Shown here in pieces: positions 1-8,428 of a DNA stretch of 64,000 nt (position 1 is the stretch's first letter; every line of letters starts with the position of its first letter). Made by a program: the position numbers and the translations under genes. Source of the DNA: Sphingosinicella sp. BN140058 (GTDB taxonomy: Bacteria; Pseudomonadota; Alphaproteobacteria; Sphingomonadales; Sphingomonadaceae); contig NZ_CP035501.1 in assembly GCF_004135585.1 (NCBI RefSeq), positions 3,481,501 to 3,545,500 on the forward strand. Reading direction: 5' to 3'. The notes under the pieces are model-generated. The model saw only the letters and a program-made list of their open reading frames with translations. It was not told the origin of the DNA and did not search any database.

Positions 1-623
1 TGGGTGGCACTCATCGCCTTCAGAATGGAGGAGTAGGTCTGCAGGGTGATATCGACCATGCCGATCATGAAGAGGCAATTGACGACGCCGAGTATCCAGA
101 GCAGCGGGTTCGCAGTGAGGATCAGGCCGATGGTGAACGGGGCCGAAGCAAGCGTAAGCTGACCAATGGCGATCGCCGGCCGACCTGCATTTCTCCCGCA
201 GATGCCGGCCGCATATCCGGTGGTGATCGTACCCGCCATCAGTTGGTAGACAGCGTTGTCGGTGCGCACCAACGTCGCGAACGTGAGCATTCCGAGCAGA
301 AACGAATAAGCCCAGGCGCCGAGTTCGTAAACCACTTCCGAACGCGTGCTTTCCATGCTGTCGCGCTGCATCTTCGGTTGGAACAGGCTTGCGTGCGCGA
401 TCCTCGTCAAGCCGCAAAGCGTGATCGCCGCCGCAAGCATCTGCAGCCAGGGATCGTTCGAAGCCCACGCGATCGAGATCGACAAGGCGGCGCCGGAAAG
501 CGCACCGGCGGCGAGCGAAGCCGGAGAGATGAACAAGGTGTCGACGAGCGACCGGCGTACCTCATTGGCGACGGTGCGATCGATTTTGCTTATCTCTTTG
601 AATCTGGCGATGATGCCGGCCAC
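1..623 (-). CDS. Membrane N-terminus of a probable GGDEF/EAL-type signalling protein (partial)
   Basis: The open frame runs off the left edge, so only about 207 N-terminal residues are visible. A GTG start is chosen because a stop lies five codons upstream and GGAG sits about 7 nt before it. The visible part is a short charged N-terminus followed by about five or six hydrophobic segments (near residues 32-50, 55-72, 105-125, 128-145, 152-175 and 178-200), with the motif RNAGRPAIAIGQL between the last ones. Alphaproteobacterial diguanylate cyclase/phosphodiesterase proteins often carry this kind of membrane module with a conserved RNAGRP loop. The catalytic domain would lie outside the window, so the signalling role is inference; the membrane character is seen directly. 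Confidence 0.6.
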   Translation of the reverse strand, partial: MAGIIARFKEISKIDRTVANEVRRSLVDTLFISPASLAAGALSGAALSISIAWASNDPWLQMLAAAITLCGLTRIAHASLFQPKMQRDSMESTRSEVVYELGAWAYSFLLGMLTFATLVRTDNAVYQLMAGTITTGYAAGICGRNAGRPAIAIGQLTLASAPFTIGLILTANPLLWILGVVNCLFMIGMVDITLQTYSSILKAMSAT

Positions 624-735
624 ACGTGTCTCCGCTCAGGAACCTTTGTGCCGGAAAGGTCTTTAAGGTCCGTTAAGGGTGCCCCTCCTCCAATTGGCAA
701 CCAATTGTGAAGCTTTGGCTGGCATTGAGTGGCGT

Positions 736-939
736 ATGGATGTGCAATCGAAAACCTTCTTGTTCCAGAGCGCGGCACCCGGTCGCATCGAGCTGGTGCT
801 TCCGACCGCGGAGGGCGGTGCTTGGACACTGACGATGTCCGTGGGCGTTGAAAGGTTCATCGGCCGTTATGCGCGTCTCAACAGGCTGCTGGTCGATGGC
901 CCTTTACTCGATTTGCGCGCCGAGCTTCCCGGAAGCTGA
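736..939 (+). CDS. Small hypothetical protein (doubtful)
   Basis: A 67-residue frame starting at ATG, with alternating hydrophobic and polar residues that would suit a small beta-rich domain. It recalls nothing specific. It is divergent from the membrane sensor gene to its left. The ribosome binding site is weak (only GAGTGG close to the ATG), and a competing antisense frame covers the same stretch, so it may not be translated. It is the best coding candidate in the gap before the desaturase gene. Confidence 0.3.
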   Translation: MDVQSKTFLFQSAAPGRIELVLPTAEGGAWTLTMSVGVERFIGRYARLNRLLVDGPLLDLRAELPGS

Positions 940-1091
940 AGCGACTTGCGGCCAGATGGAATCTTGTGAGCGTTCGAACATCATGGAAATCCGGGAATAT
1001 GGCGTCCGATCGATGAGTTCGGCTCGCCTCGTCCTCACGGCGTGATCCTCGTGACCGCCAACCAACAATGCGCTCCCCTCCCGAATTTCCG

Positions 1092-2048
1092 TCAAAGAGC
1101 GCTTACGTCAACGCCGCGCGCCGCGAGTATCTCTCGCATCTCGTAATAGGCTGCCCTTGTCCGGTGGTTCGGGATCGACGGATAAAGGTGATGGATGATG
1201 TGCGTTTCCATGCACATCGACATCACGTGGCCAAGATTGCTCTTGAAGACCTTGGTATTGCCGTAACGCCCCTGTCCGGTCCGCGGATGATGCGGCGCCC
1301 AGCTCAGGTAAAAGCGGATGTAGGACAGGGCGATATGCCGCGGCAGCCACCAGACGGCAGCGACCGCCAGCGCATGGCCGCTCCACGCTGTCGCGAAGAA
1401 GATCGCCATCGCAGCCAGCTGCAACAATGCCGTATCCCGTTGCGCGCGGCGCGACGCGGGAGAATCCAGCTCGGCCAGGATCTTCTTGTAATGGTGGATT
1501 GACCCGCCATTGCGCGGCTGGCGATTGAGCCAGGTCTTGACGATGGCTTTCCAGGCGCTCGGCGCCGCATCCGGATAGTCAGGATCCCGCTCCGGATCGT
1601 TGCAATGGTAATGATGCTGCAGATGCATCATGCGGGCCATGCTGAATGGGAAAATCAGGGGAATTGTGCTCACCTGACCGACCAATTCATTGAGCCAGCG
1701 CAAGGGGTCTCCCTTGCGCGCGATGTTGCTGTGCATCGCTTCGTGAGAGGTAACGTAGCCGCCGGTTGCGAGCACCGTCGAAGCGACGAAGCCGATCCAC
1801 AATGGGATGATCCCCATCATCGTCAGCGGGAACAGGGCGACCCACAAGGCGAACCCGCCGAGGGCCGCGACGGAATAGCCCCACATTCCACCGCCGGTGT
1901 GACGCGCGGCGATCTCTCGCTCGAGGCGCAACAGCTCTTGGCGTTGCAGCCGGGCGGGATCGATCGCAAGCGGCGCTGCGTCTGCAGGAGCGCCGATGTC
2001 GATGCCGATCGATACGTCGCTTTTGGAAAAGCTTTGGGGTGCGCTCAC
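1092..2048 (-). CDS. Membrane fatty-acid desaturase / carotenoid hydroxylase-like di-iron protein
   Basis: An integral membrane oxygenase of 318 residues. Three histidine boxes are visible: HEAMH (about 102-106), HLQHH (about 142-146) and HIIHH (about 283-287), the eight-His di-iron signature of membrane desaturases and hydroxylases. Hydrophobic spans lie at about 58-105 and 210-235. The family covers acyl-lipid desaturases and carotenoid-ring hydroxylases or ketolases; the sequence alone does not decide, and no carotenoid genes are nearby. The GTG start lies inside a GTGA overlap with the stop of the upstream small membrane gene and is preceded by GGGGAGC, so the two are translationally coupled. 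A longer frame upstream exists but would overlap that gene. Confidence 0.85.
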   Translation of the reverse strand: MSAPQSFSKSDVSIGIDIGAPADAAPLAIDPARLQRQELLRLEREIAARHTGGGMWGYSVAALGGFALWVALFPLTMMGIIPLWIGFVASTVLATGGYVTSHEAMHSNIARKGDPLRWLNELVGQVSTIPLIFPFSMARMMHLQHHYHCNDPERDPDYPDAAPSAWKAIVKTWLNRQPRNGGSIHHYKKILAELDSPASRRAQRDTALLQLAAMAIFFATAWSGHALAVAAVWWLPRHIALSYIRFYLSWAPHHPRTGQGRYGNTKVFKSNLGHVMSMCMETHIIHHLYPSIPNHRTRAAYYEMREILAARGVDVSAL

Positions 2049-2293
2049 AGCCAGCTCCCCTTTGCGGTGGCGTAGAGGCCCCACGCTCCCCCGAATACCA
2101 GGCCGAAGCCAAGCGGTGTCAGCCCAACCGGCGTGGCCATGCCGGTCGCCTCGATCAACTCAGCCGTCACCGGCGCAATAAAGCCGATCCCGAATAGAAA
2201 CGGCATCACGAAGAAGACTGCCTTGAGTGCTTGCTGCACGATTATCCCGCCCGTTGCCACCGGTCTCACCGGCCCACCTGGCTTGATTAGCAT
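2045..2293 (-). CDS. Small two-helix membrane protein coupled to the desaturase gene
   Basis: An 82-residue hypothetical protein with two hydrophobic segments (about residues 20-42 and 55-76) separated by a short polar loop. Its stop overlaps the GTG start of the desaturase-like gene by GTGA, which indicates co-translation and a related job, perhaps as an accessory subunit. A GTG start 38 codons upstream is possible, but the extra residues are basic and look non-coding, so the ATG is preferred. No family recognised. It is divergent from the HAD phosphatase gene, leaving about 140 bp for two promoters. Confidence 0.6.
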   Translation of the reverse strand: MLIKPGGPVRPVATGGIIVQQALKAVFFVMPFLFGIGFIAPVTAELIEATGMATPVGLTPLGFGLVFGGAWGLYATAKGSWL

Positions 2294-2432
2294 GAGCGAG
2301 CGCCTGGCGACAATCTTGGTAACTACGGTGTTTACCACCTTCGCAACAATCTCGCCGGGTTGCGCGTCCTTCCGAGAGCGGGAATCCTCATCCGGCCGCG
2401 GAAACACTCACCGCCCTGTCCGTTGTCGGGAC

Positions 2433-3152
2433 ATGTCCGATCCAAACCTTGCCCCCGCCGCCCCGATCCGCGCGGCTCTGTTCGACGTCGACGGAACCCT
2501 GGTCGACACCAACGATCTCCATGCCGATGCCTGGCAACGGACTCTTCGCCACTTCGGCCACGATTTTCCGATCGAAACGATCCGGGAGCAGATCGGCAAA
2601 GGCGGCGACAATCTCATCCCGGCTCTGCTCGGCGACATGCCCGAAGATCGCAGCGACGCCATCGACGACTATCGCGGCACCTTGTTCAAGCAGGAGTATC
2701 TCGCCCGCGCCGTGCCCTTTCCCGGCGTCCGTGATCTGTTCGAGCGTCTCGTCGCCGACGGCATCAAGATCGTCCTCGCCTCCTCGGCGGGCGCAGAGGA
2801 AGTGGCTTATCATCTCGGCCTGATCGGCTGCGAGGATCTCGTCTTCGCAACCACCAGCCGCGACGATGCGGAAAGCTCCAAACCCGCTCCCGACATCTTC
2901 GCCACCGCGCTCGCCAAAATATCGCCGCTCGGCGCCGCCGATGCGGTGGTGATCGGCGATACGCCCTGGGACGTGATCGCGGCCAACCGCGCGGGGGTGC
3001 GCACGATCGGATTCCTGTCCGGCGGCTTCCCGGCCGAGTCGCTGCGCGATGCCGGCGCGATCGCGATCTTCGACGGTGCACGCGCTCTGCTCGCGCGCTA
3101 TGACGAGAGCCCGTTCGCGGCCGTTCGGGCGGGTGCCGATGTCGACGCTTGA
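2433..3152 (+). CDS. HAD-superfamily phosphatase (CbbY/phosphoglucomutase-like subfamily)
   Basis: A 239-residue haloacid-dehalogenase-fold hydrolase. Motif I is FDVDGTLVD with the nucleophile Asp18 and acid Asp20. Motif II is the serine pair in ASSAG, motif III the lysine in SSKPAPDIF, and motif IV GDTPWDV. A helical cap follows motif I, as in sugar-phosphate phosphatases and beta-phosphoglucomutases of subfamily I. The substrate cannot be read from the sequence. The open frame extends 100 codons upstream, but the ATG next to MSDPN fits the normal family length. The last 14 bp overlap the following PAP2 gene, so the two are probably one operon. Confidence 0.88.
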   Translation: MSDPNLAPAAPIRAALFDVDGTLVDTNDLHADAWQRTLRHFGHDFPIETIREQIGKGGDNLIPALLGDMPEDRSDAIDDYRGTLFKQEYLARAVPFPGVRDLFERLVADGIKIVLASSAGAEEVAYHLGLIGCEDLVFATTSRDDAESSKPAPDIFATALAKISPLGAADAVVIGDTPWDVIAANRAGVRTIGFLSGGFPAESLRDAGAIAIFDGARALLARYDESPFAAVRAGADVDA

Positions 3153-3726
3153 GGCGGCCGTCGAGCCGATCCTGGAGGCGGACGTCCGCACCGTCGCGGC
3201 GGTGCAGCCGGTCAAGGACCATCCGCTGTTCGAACGTCTCGCGGATCTCGGCGACCAGCCGCAGCTTCGCATCCTCTGCGCCGGCGTGATCGCGCTCGGC
3301 GCCGTCCGCCGCGATTCGCGGCTCGCGCTCACCGGCGCGCGCATGTTGGCTGCGCATACCCTCGCCACCTGGGCCAAGGATTTCGTCAAGCACCGCATCG
3401 ATCGCACCCGGCCGCGCTCGCTCGGCGATCCCGAGACCGATCATCGCCTCGCCCCCGGCCGCAGCCACGAGAAAGAGGAGACGAGCTTCCCCTCCGGCCA
3501 CGCCGCCGGCGCGACCGCGGTGGCCCGCGCCTACGCCCGCGCCTATCCCGAGCATCGCGTACCCGCCGGCATCGCCGGCACCATCCTGTCCCTCGCCCAG
3601 ATCCCACGCTGCGCCCATTATCCGAGCGACGTCGGCGCCGGCGTCGCCATCGGCCTCGCCTCGGAAGCGCTGGTGGACGGCGCGGTGAAGCTCGGTGCGC
3701 ATATTCTGTCCTCCCACTCCTCCTAG
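3139..3726 (+). CDS. PAP2-family phosphatase
   Basis: A 195-residue phosphatidic acid phosphatase-fold protein. The three signature motifs are present: K84-x6-RP (KHRIDRTRP), PSGH (118-121) and R157-x2-H160-x3-D164. These form the vanadium-haloperoxidase-type phosphatase site, which acts on lipid or small phosphates. Hydrophobic stretches are short, so membrane attachment is uncertain. The ATG giving MSTLEAA is chosen because it overlaps the end of the HAD gene by 14 bp, a typical coupled arrangement. Two phosphatases in one transcript suggest successive dephosphorylation steps, which is inference. Confidence 0.85.
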   Translation: MSTLEAAVEPILEADVRTVAAVQPVKDHPLFERLADLGDQPQLRILCAGVIALGAVRRDSRLALTGARMLAAHTLATWAKDFVKHRIDRTRPRSLGDPETDHRLAPGRSHEKEETSFPSGHAAGATAVARAYARAYPEHRVPAGIAGTILSLAQIPRCAHYPSDVGAGVAIGLASEALVDGAVKLGAHILSSHSS

Positions 3727-3732
3727 AAAACT

Positions 3733-3754
3733 CCCCTCCCTGACAAGGGAGGGG
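3733..3754. terminator. GC-rich hairpin after the HAD-PAP2 pair
   Basis: CCCCTCCCT, loop GACA, AGGGAGGGG: a perfect 9-bp stem starting just after the PAP2 stop. No run of T follows, so it is either a weak intrinsic terminator or one of the GGGGAG-type intergenic elements seen again near 11.66, 26.9 and 30.43 kb. Nothing else is seen in the roughly 210 bp before the aminopeptidase gene. Confidence 0.45.
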
Positions 3755-3938
3755 CAGGGGGTGGGTAGCCGCGAGGCTGCTCGATGCAGTCTTGCGGCTG
3801 TTGGCCGCACCGCTCGGCTCGCGGACATGCGGCGGCCGACCAGGCCCTTCGAAGAGGCCTCACCACGCGCACGCCCCACTGGCGCGCGCCGCGACGCTGT
3901 CCTAGGTCCTGCGCAACTCAGCGCCCGGGAGACCTGTC

Positions 3939-5834
3939 TTGCGCCCTTCGATCCTCGTTTTGCCGCTGCTCGCGCTCACCGCCTGCAGTCCCACCGTGCA
4001 GACCGCTGCGCCTGAATCCGCCGCAGCGGCCGCGCCCGTGACCGCGCCGATCCTCACCGGCGCCGACGCCGTCGATACGTCCAGCTACGCCCGCCCGGCC
4101 GAGGCGCGGGTGACCCACGTGGCGCTCGATCTCGCCGCCGATTTCGCAGCCAAGCGCCTGTCCGGCACCGCCACCCTCGACATCGATGCGGTCGCCGATG
4201 CGAAGGAGATCGTGCTCGACGCCAAGGGCCTCGACATTCGCGCGGTCACCGATGACCGGGGCAGGGCACTTCCCTTCGCGCTCGGCGCCGCAGACGACGC
4301 CCGCGGTGCGCCGCTCACCGTCCAGCTTCAGGGCGCGCGCCGCATTCGCATCGCTTATGCCAGCGCGCCCGGTGCCGAGGCGCTGCAATGGCTGGCGCCG
4401 GCGCAGACCGCGGGCAAGGTCCACCCCTTCCTGTTCAGCCAGGGCCAGGCGATCCTCAACCGCAGCTGGATCCCGACCCAGGACAGCCCCGGCATCCGCC
4501 AGACCTGGGAAGCCCGCATCGTGGTTCCGGAGCCGTTGAAGGCGGTGATGAGCGGCGAGCGCCTGACGCCGGACGGCGAACCTGCCGGGGCGGGCCGCCG
4601 CGCCTTCCGCTTCCGCATGGACAAGCCGGTCGCCCCCTATCTGATCGCGATCGCGGTGGGGGACATCGCCTTCCAGCCGCTCGGCCCCCGCACCGGCGTC
4701 TATGCCGAACCCGCCACCCTGCCGGCGGCCGCCGCCGAGCTGGTCGACACCGAGAAGATGGTCGCCACCGCGGAGGGCCTCTACGGCCCCTACCGCTGGG
4801 GGCGGTACGACATGATCGTGCTGCCGCCCGCTTTCCCTTATGGCGGCATGGAAAATCCGACCCTCACCTTCCTCACCCCCACCTTCATCGCCGGCGATCG
4901 CAGCTTGAACGGCCTCGTCGCCCACGAGCTCGCGCACAGCTGGTCGGGCAATCTCGTCACCAACGCGGTCTGGGCCGACAGCTGGCTCAATGAAGGCTTC
5001 ACCTCCTATTTCGAGAATCGGATCATGGAGGCGCTCTACGGCCCGCGCCGCGCGGCACAGGAAGCCTGGCTGTCCTGGGCCGACATGGAGGCGTCGCTGA
5101 AGGAGCTCGGCCCCGATGCGCCGGGTACCCGTCTCCACGACGACAGCGGCGCGGATTCGGGCGGCATCGTCTACGACAAGGGCGCGACCTTCCTGCGCAC
5201 GCTCGAACGCACCGTCGGGCGGGAGCGCTTCGACGCGTACCTCACCTCCTATTTCGATCGCCACGCCTTTCAGCCGATGACGTCGGCCCGCTTCCTCGCC
5301 GATCTGCGCGCCAACCTCATCCGCGGCGACGCCGACCTCGAGCGGCGGCTGCTGCTCGATCAGTGGGTCTACCAACCCGGTCTGCCGGCCAATGCCGCGC
5401 GCCCAGACGCGAGCGTGTTCGCGCCGGTCGACCAGGCGGTCGCCGCCTTCAACGCCGGCGGCGCCGCGGCGGCGGTGCCCTACGCCGGCTGGACCACCGC
5501 CGAGCGGCTTCGCTTCCTCAACGCGCTGCCCCGCCAGCTCCCGCAGCCGCGCCTCGCCGAGCTCGATGCCGCGTTCAAACTGTCGGACAGCGGCAATGCC
5601 GAGACCCTGTTCGCCTGGCTCCAGCTCGCCCTCGCCAACCGCTACGAACCTGCAGTCCCCGCAGCCGAGCGCTTCCTGCTCGGCATGGGCCGCCGCAAGT
5701 TCGTCTCGCCGCTGTTCGAGACGCTGATGGGGCAGGGCGACTGGGGCCAGCCCATCGCCCGCCGCCTCTACGCCAAGGCCCGCCCGATGTACCACGCGGT
5801 CACCACCAGCGCGGTCGACAAGGTGGTGAAATAG
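3939..5834 (+). CDS. M1-family metallo-aminopeptidase, lipoprotein (LTA4-hydrolase-like)
   Basis: A 631-residue zinc aminopeptidase of gluzincin family M1. A TTG start preceded by GGGAGACC gives a lipoprotein signal ending in a lipobox (ALTAC), so the enzyme is probably anchored in the cell envelope. The exopeptidase motif GGMEN is at 302-306 and the zinc site is HELAH (329-333) with the third ligand Glu352, exactly the HExxH-x18-E spacing. An N-terminal beta-sandwich precedes the catalytic domain. The last 150 or so residues resemble the helical C-terminal domain of leukotriene-A4-hydrolase-type members. Role: trimming N-terminal residues of imported or periplasmic peptides. The codon use matches the surrounding genes. 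It stands alone, flanked by repeats downstream. Confidence 0.92.
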   Translation: MRPSILVLPLLALTACSPTVQTAAPESAAAAAPVTAPILTGADAVDTSSYARPAEARVTHVALDLAADFAAKRLSGTATLDIDAVADAKEIVLDAKGLDIRAVTDDRGRALPFALGAADDARGAPLTVQLQGARRIRIAYASAPGAEALQWLAPAQTAGKVHPFLFSQGQAILNRSWIPTQDSPGIRQTWEARIVVPEPLKAVMSGERLTPDGEPAGAGRRAFRFRMDKPVAPYLIAIAVGDIAFQPLGPRTGVYAEPATLPAAAAELVDTEKMVATAEGLYGPYRWGRYDMIVLPPAFPYGGMENPTLTFLTPTFIAGDRSLNGLVAHELAHSWSGNLVTNAVWADSWLNEGFTSYFENRIMEALYGPRRAAQEAWLSWADMEASLKELGPDAPGTRLHDDSGADSGGIVYDKGATFLRTLERTVGRERFDAYLTSYFDRHAFQPMTSARFLADLRANLIRGDADLERRLLLDQWVYQPGLPANAARPDASVFAPVDQAVAAFNAGGAAAAVPYAGWTTAERLRFLNALPRQLPQPRLAELDAAFKLSDSGNAETLFAWLQLALANRYEPAVPAAERFLLGMGRRKFVSPLFETLMGQGDWGQPIARRLYAKARPMYHAVTTSAVDKVVK

Positions 5835-5865
5835 GGGGGGCTTGCTCCGCGGCTCCCTCTTCAAT

Positions 5866-6072
5866 CGTCATCCCAGCGAAAGCTGGGATCTCCACGAGAC
5901 GAGGCGCAGGCTCTTCATCCACGCCGGCGCACACTCACCCGGAGATCCCAGCTGAAGTTCATCCTGAGCGTGTCCAAGGGCTGGGATGACGAGAGGAGAA
6001 GAGCATCCCGCTTCCTCCGGTCGGGGATCCCAGCTGAAGTTCATCCTGGGCGTGTCGAATGGCTGGGATGAC
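5866..6072. repeat. Palindromic extragenic repeats with a second repeat nested in one arm
   Basis: The left arm (5866-5893) carries CCCAGCGAAAGCTGGGAT, itself a hairpin. The right arm (5941-5991) returns as GGAGATCCCAGCT, then an inserted GTTCATCCTGAGCGTGTC-type segment, then GGGCTGGGATGACG. A further copy of the right-arm form lies at 6023-6072. The inserted segment resembles another short dispersed repeat found in many proteobacterial genomes, so the element looks composite. Same family as the array at 6.5-7.6 kb and the copy near 9.03-9.16 kb. Confidence 0.8.
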
Positions 6073-6186
6073 GTTAGAGGGAGAGCGGCTCGCCCGTGAC
6101 CCTTGGGCATCCGAACTGCCGCGCCGGCCGCGGGGTGGGGGGGGAAGCCCCTGTTCCCGATCTCCGGCCCGGCGCATAATTGGGGG

Positions 6187-6477
6187 ATGAAGGGCGGCTG
6201 GGTCTACATCATGACAAACAGGCCGGGCGGGACGCTCTACATCGGCGTCACCGCCGATCTGGCCGCGCGCATCGCCCAGCACCGCGCCGGCACCGGCGCG
6301 TCTTACTGCCGCCGCTACAATCTCAAACGTCTCGTCTACGTCGAACCTTACCCCACGATCGACGAAGCCATCGCCCGCGAGAAAGCGATGAAAGCCTGGC
6401 AGCGCGCCTGGAAGGTCCAGGCGATCGAGGCGGTGAACCCGCACTGGGCCGATCTGTGGGACACCATCAACGGGTGA
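6187..6477 (+). CDS. GIY-YIG nuclease family protein (UPF0213/YhbQ type)
   Basis: A 96-residue single-domain protein. The GIY-YIG signature reads WVYIMTN ... LYIGVT, followed by the conserved arginine region (LAARIAQHRAG), the EAIAREKAMK helix with the catalytic-position Glu, and a C-terminal WADLWD typical of the family. Stand-alone members are thought to be small DNA nucleases, with cellular roles poorly defined. The ATG giving MKGGWVYI is chosen over an upstream frame start because family members begin just before the VYI strand. It sits between palindromic repeats on both sides, a setting common for this family and possibly meaningful. Confidence 0.88.
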   Translation: MKGGWVYIMTNRPGGTLYIGVTADLAARIAQHRAGTGASYCRRYNLKRLVYVEPYPTIDEAIAREKAMKAWQRAWKVQAIEAVNPHWADLWDTING

Positions 6478-6523
6478 AAACCGCCGTCCTCTCACTGTGA
6501 TTGCCGTCACTCTCCGCCCATAC

Positions 6524-7621
6524 CGTCATCCCAGCGAAAGCTGGGATCTCCCTGAGGGTAGGCGCCGGCGCGAGTAGAAAGCATCGCGCCTCTTCCGCGC
6601 GGAGATCCCAGCTTCCGCTGGGATGACGGTGAGGAAGCCAGGTCACGTCTTCCTCCTCATCCTCCCGCCATCATTCGTCAGCCCAGCAGCACACGGTCAT
6701 CCCACCACCCCCCAACGTCATCCCAGCGAAAGCTGGGATCTCCCGGAGGGTACGCGCCGGCACGGATGAAAAGCACCGTGCCCTTCCGCGCGGAGATCCC
6801 AGCTTCCGCTGGGATGACGGCAGAAGAGGGCAGGTCACGCTCCCGCAGCCAAGGCGTCCCCCATCCTTCCTCACCCCGGTGCCTCCAACGTCATCCCACC
6901 ACCCCCACCGTCATCCCGGCGAAAGCTGGGATCTCCCCGAGGGTACGCGCCGGCGCGAGTGAAAAGCACCGCGCCTCTTCCGCGCGGAGATCCCAGCTTC
7001 CGCTGGGATGACGGTGAAAAGGGGTAGATTACGCGCCTGCAGCAACGCCGTCCCCTCCATGGTCCCCCACCTTCCTCAGCCCGGCTACTCCAACGTTATC
7101 TCACCCCACCGTCATCCCAGCGAAAGCTGGGATCTCCCGGAGGGTACGCGCCGGCGCGAGTGAAAAGCACCGCGCCTCTTCTGCGCGGAGATCCCAGCTT
7201 CCGCTGGGATGACGGTGGACAGGGGCAGGTCACGTCTCTGCAGCAACGCCGGGCCCCTCCATGCTCCCCCACCTTCCTCACCCCGGCGCCTCCACCTTCA
7301 TCCCACCACCCCCACCGTCATCCCAGCGAAAGCTGGGATCTCCCGGAGGGTACACGCCGGCGCGAGTGAAAAGCACCGCGCCTCTTCTGCGCGGAGACCC
7401 CAGCTTCCGCTGGGATGACGGTGAAAAGGGGTAGACTACGCCCCTGCAGTAACGCCGTCCCCTCCATGGTCCTCCATCCTTCCTCAGCCCGGCTACTCCA
7501 ACGTTATCTCACCCCGTCGTCATCCCAGCGAAAGCTGGGATCTCCCGAAGGGTACGCGCCTGCGCGAGTGAAAAGCACCGCGCCTCTATCGCACCTAAAT
7601 CCAGCTTCCGCCGGGATGACG
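6524..7621. repeat. Tandem array of six nested-palindrome elements, period about 200 bp
   Basis: Left arms start at 6524, 6716, 6909, 7110, 7316 and 7518, giving spacings of 192, 193, 201, 206 and 202 bp. In each unit a left arm (GTCATCCCAGCGAAAGCTGG...) is answered about 60-75 bp later by a right arm (...CCAGCTTCCGCTGGGATGAC) that is its reverse complement except for about one base. Each arm also folds alone through CCCAGC/GCTGGG. The stretch between arms and the 90-100 bp spacers are also repeated. The right arm of the sixth unit is degenerate. Short open frames here (VIPAKAGIS-like peptides) are artefacts of the repeat. Confidence 0.92.
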
Positions 7622-7658
7622 TGTTCAGCCATGCGATCTCCGCGAAGACAAACGAACT

Positions 7659-7678
7659 ATTGCGTAAACACAACAATA
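7659..7678. promoter_or_regulatory. Candidate operator/promoter of the XRE operon
   Basis: An unusually AT-rich island between the repeat array and the XRE start codon holds TATTG, an 11-bp spacer (CGTAAACACAA), then CAATA: a 5-bp inverted repeat. It lies 17 bp before the ATG, well placed for autorepression by the XRE protein. Assignment is inference from position and symmetry. Confidence 0.4.
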
Positions 7679-7694
7679 CGTCTAGCTTACCCGC

Positions 7695-7934
7695 ATGTTC
7701 AATCGAATCGCCCTACTCCGCGCCGACGGCAACGTGTCGCGAAAGGCGCTTGCCGAGGCGGTGGGCGTGAACCCGCAGACGATCGGCTATCTGGAGCGCG
7801 GCGACTACAAGCCGAGCCTTGAGCTCGCGATGAAGATCGCCGCCTTTTTCGGCGTGCCGGTCGAGCTGGTTTTCTCCTTCACTCCCTTCGAATCCGTCAC
7901 CGACGCGCTGCGCCGCGTCCAGGAGGCCTCATGA
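7695..7934 (+). CDS. XRE-family transcriptional regulator (small)
   Basis: A 79-residue protein that is almost entirely one lambda-repressor-like helix-turn-helix: RKALAEAVGVNPQTIGYLERG, with a following KPSLELAMKIAAFFGVPVELVF helix-turn. Such minimal regulators usually sit in front of the genes they control. Its stop overlaps the start of the next gene by ATGA, and that gene overlaps a third by GTGA, so all three form one translationally coupled operon. The short inverted repeat just upstream is a likely binding site. Confidence 0.9.
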   Translation: MFNRIALLRADGNVSRKALAEAVGVNPQTIGYLERGDYKPSLELAMKIAAFFGVPVELVFSFTPFESVTDALRRVQEAS

Positions 7935-8428
7935 CCGATGTGATTGCCCGGCACCGTGCCGCCGCCATTCTCCTTGCGCTCGCCGCGCTGACTGCCCTCG
8001 TCGTCGTTCCGGATCGCACCGCACCAGCGTGGGGCGAGGGGGCCGGGATCGCGGTGAACCTGCTGCTGATCCTCGTCGCGCTCGCCGGCGCCTCAGCCCT
8101 GCTGACCTCGCCCTATCTGTCGATCCTCTACCGCGAGGCGCCGCTCAAACGGGCGATCACCGGCGAGTCCGAACTGGACGAACGCGAGGTCGCGCTCCGC
8201 GATCGCGCGGCCGGCATGACCTATTATCTGTTCGCGACCGTCAATCTGGTCGGGCTCGCGGCCGTCGGCCTGCTGCTCAAGGCGGGCGCGATCGTCCTCG
8301 ATGGCGACCTCCTTCTCCGCTGGATGCCGCCTTATGCCGCCTTCGCCTTCGCTTTGCCGGTGCTGACGCTGGAATGGTTCGAGCCCTCGTCGCTCTGGGC
8401 CCGCTCGGTCGAGGAGGACGTCGCGTGA
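7931..8428 (+). CDS. Four-helix membrane protein, middle gene of the XRE operon
   Basis: A 165-residue membrane protein with hydrophobic segments near residues 11-30, 38-60, 92-117 and 130-150. A conserved acidic-basic patch, ELDEREVALRDRA, lies between the second and third helices. The DERE..RDRA patch before a helix pair recalls DUF2178-type membrane proteins, which are often paired with small XRE regulators; this is resemblance only. The downstream partner has the same layout (RLDEREQMIKARA), so the two are probably distant paralogues that may form a heteromer. Function unknown. Confidence 0.8.
   Translation: MTDVIARHRAAAILLALAALTALVVVPDRTAPAWGEGAGIAVNLLLILVALAGASALLTSPYLSILYREAPLKRAITGESELDEREVALRDRAAGMTYYLFATVNLVGLAAVGLLLKAGAIVLDGDLLLRWMPPYAAFAFALPVLTLEWFEPSSLWARSVEEDVA

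Noticed and set aside
3918..5864. A 648-residue minus-strand frame opposite the M1 aminopeptidase
   Set aside because: High-GC third-position shadow; arginine- and glycine-rich with no domain, and the sense strand has complete zinc and GxMEN motifs.
6524..7621. CRISPR array
   Set aside because: The period is about 200 bp, units are palindromic over more than 100 bp, the intervening sequences are themselves repeated, and no cas gene is near.
6671..7822. Several short open frames encoding VIPAKAGIS- and REIPAFAGMT-like peptides
   Set aside because: They are translations of the palindromic repeat arms and recur with every copy.
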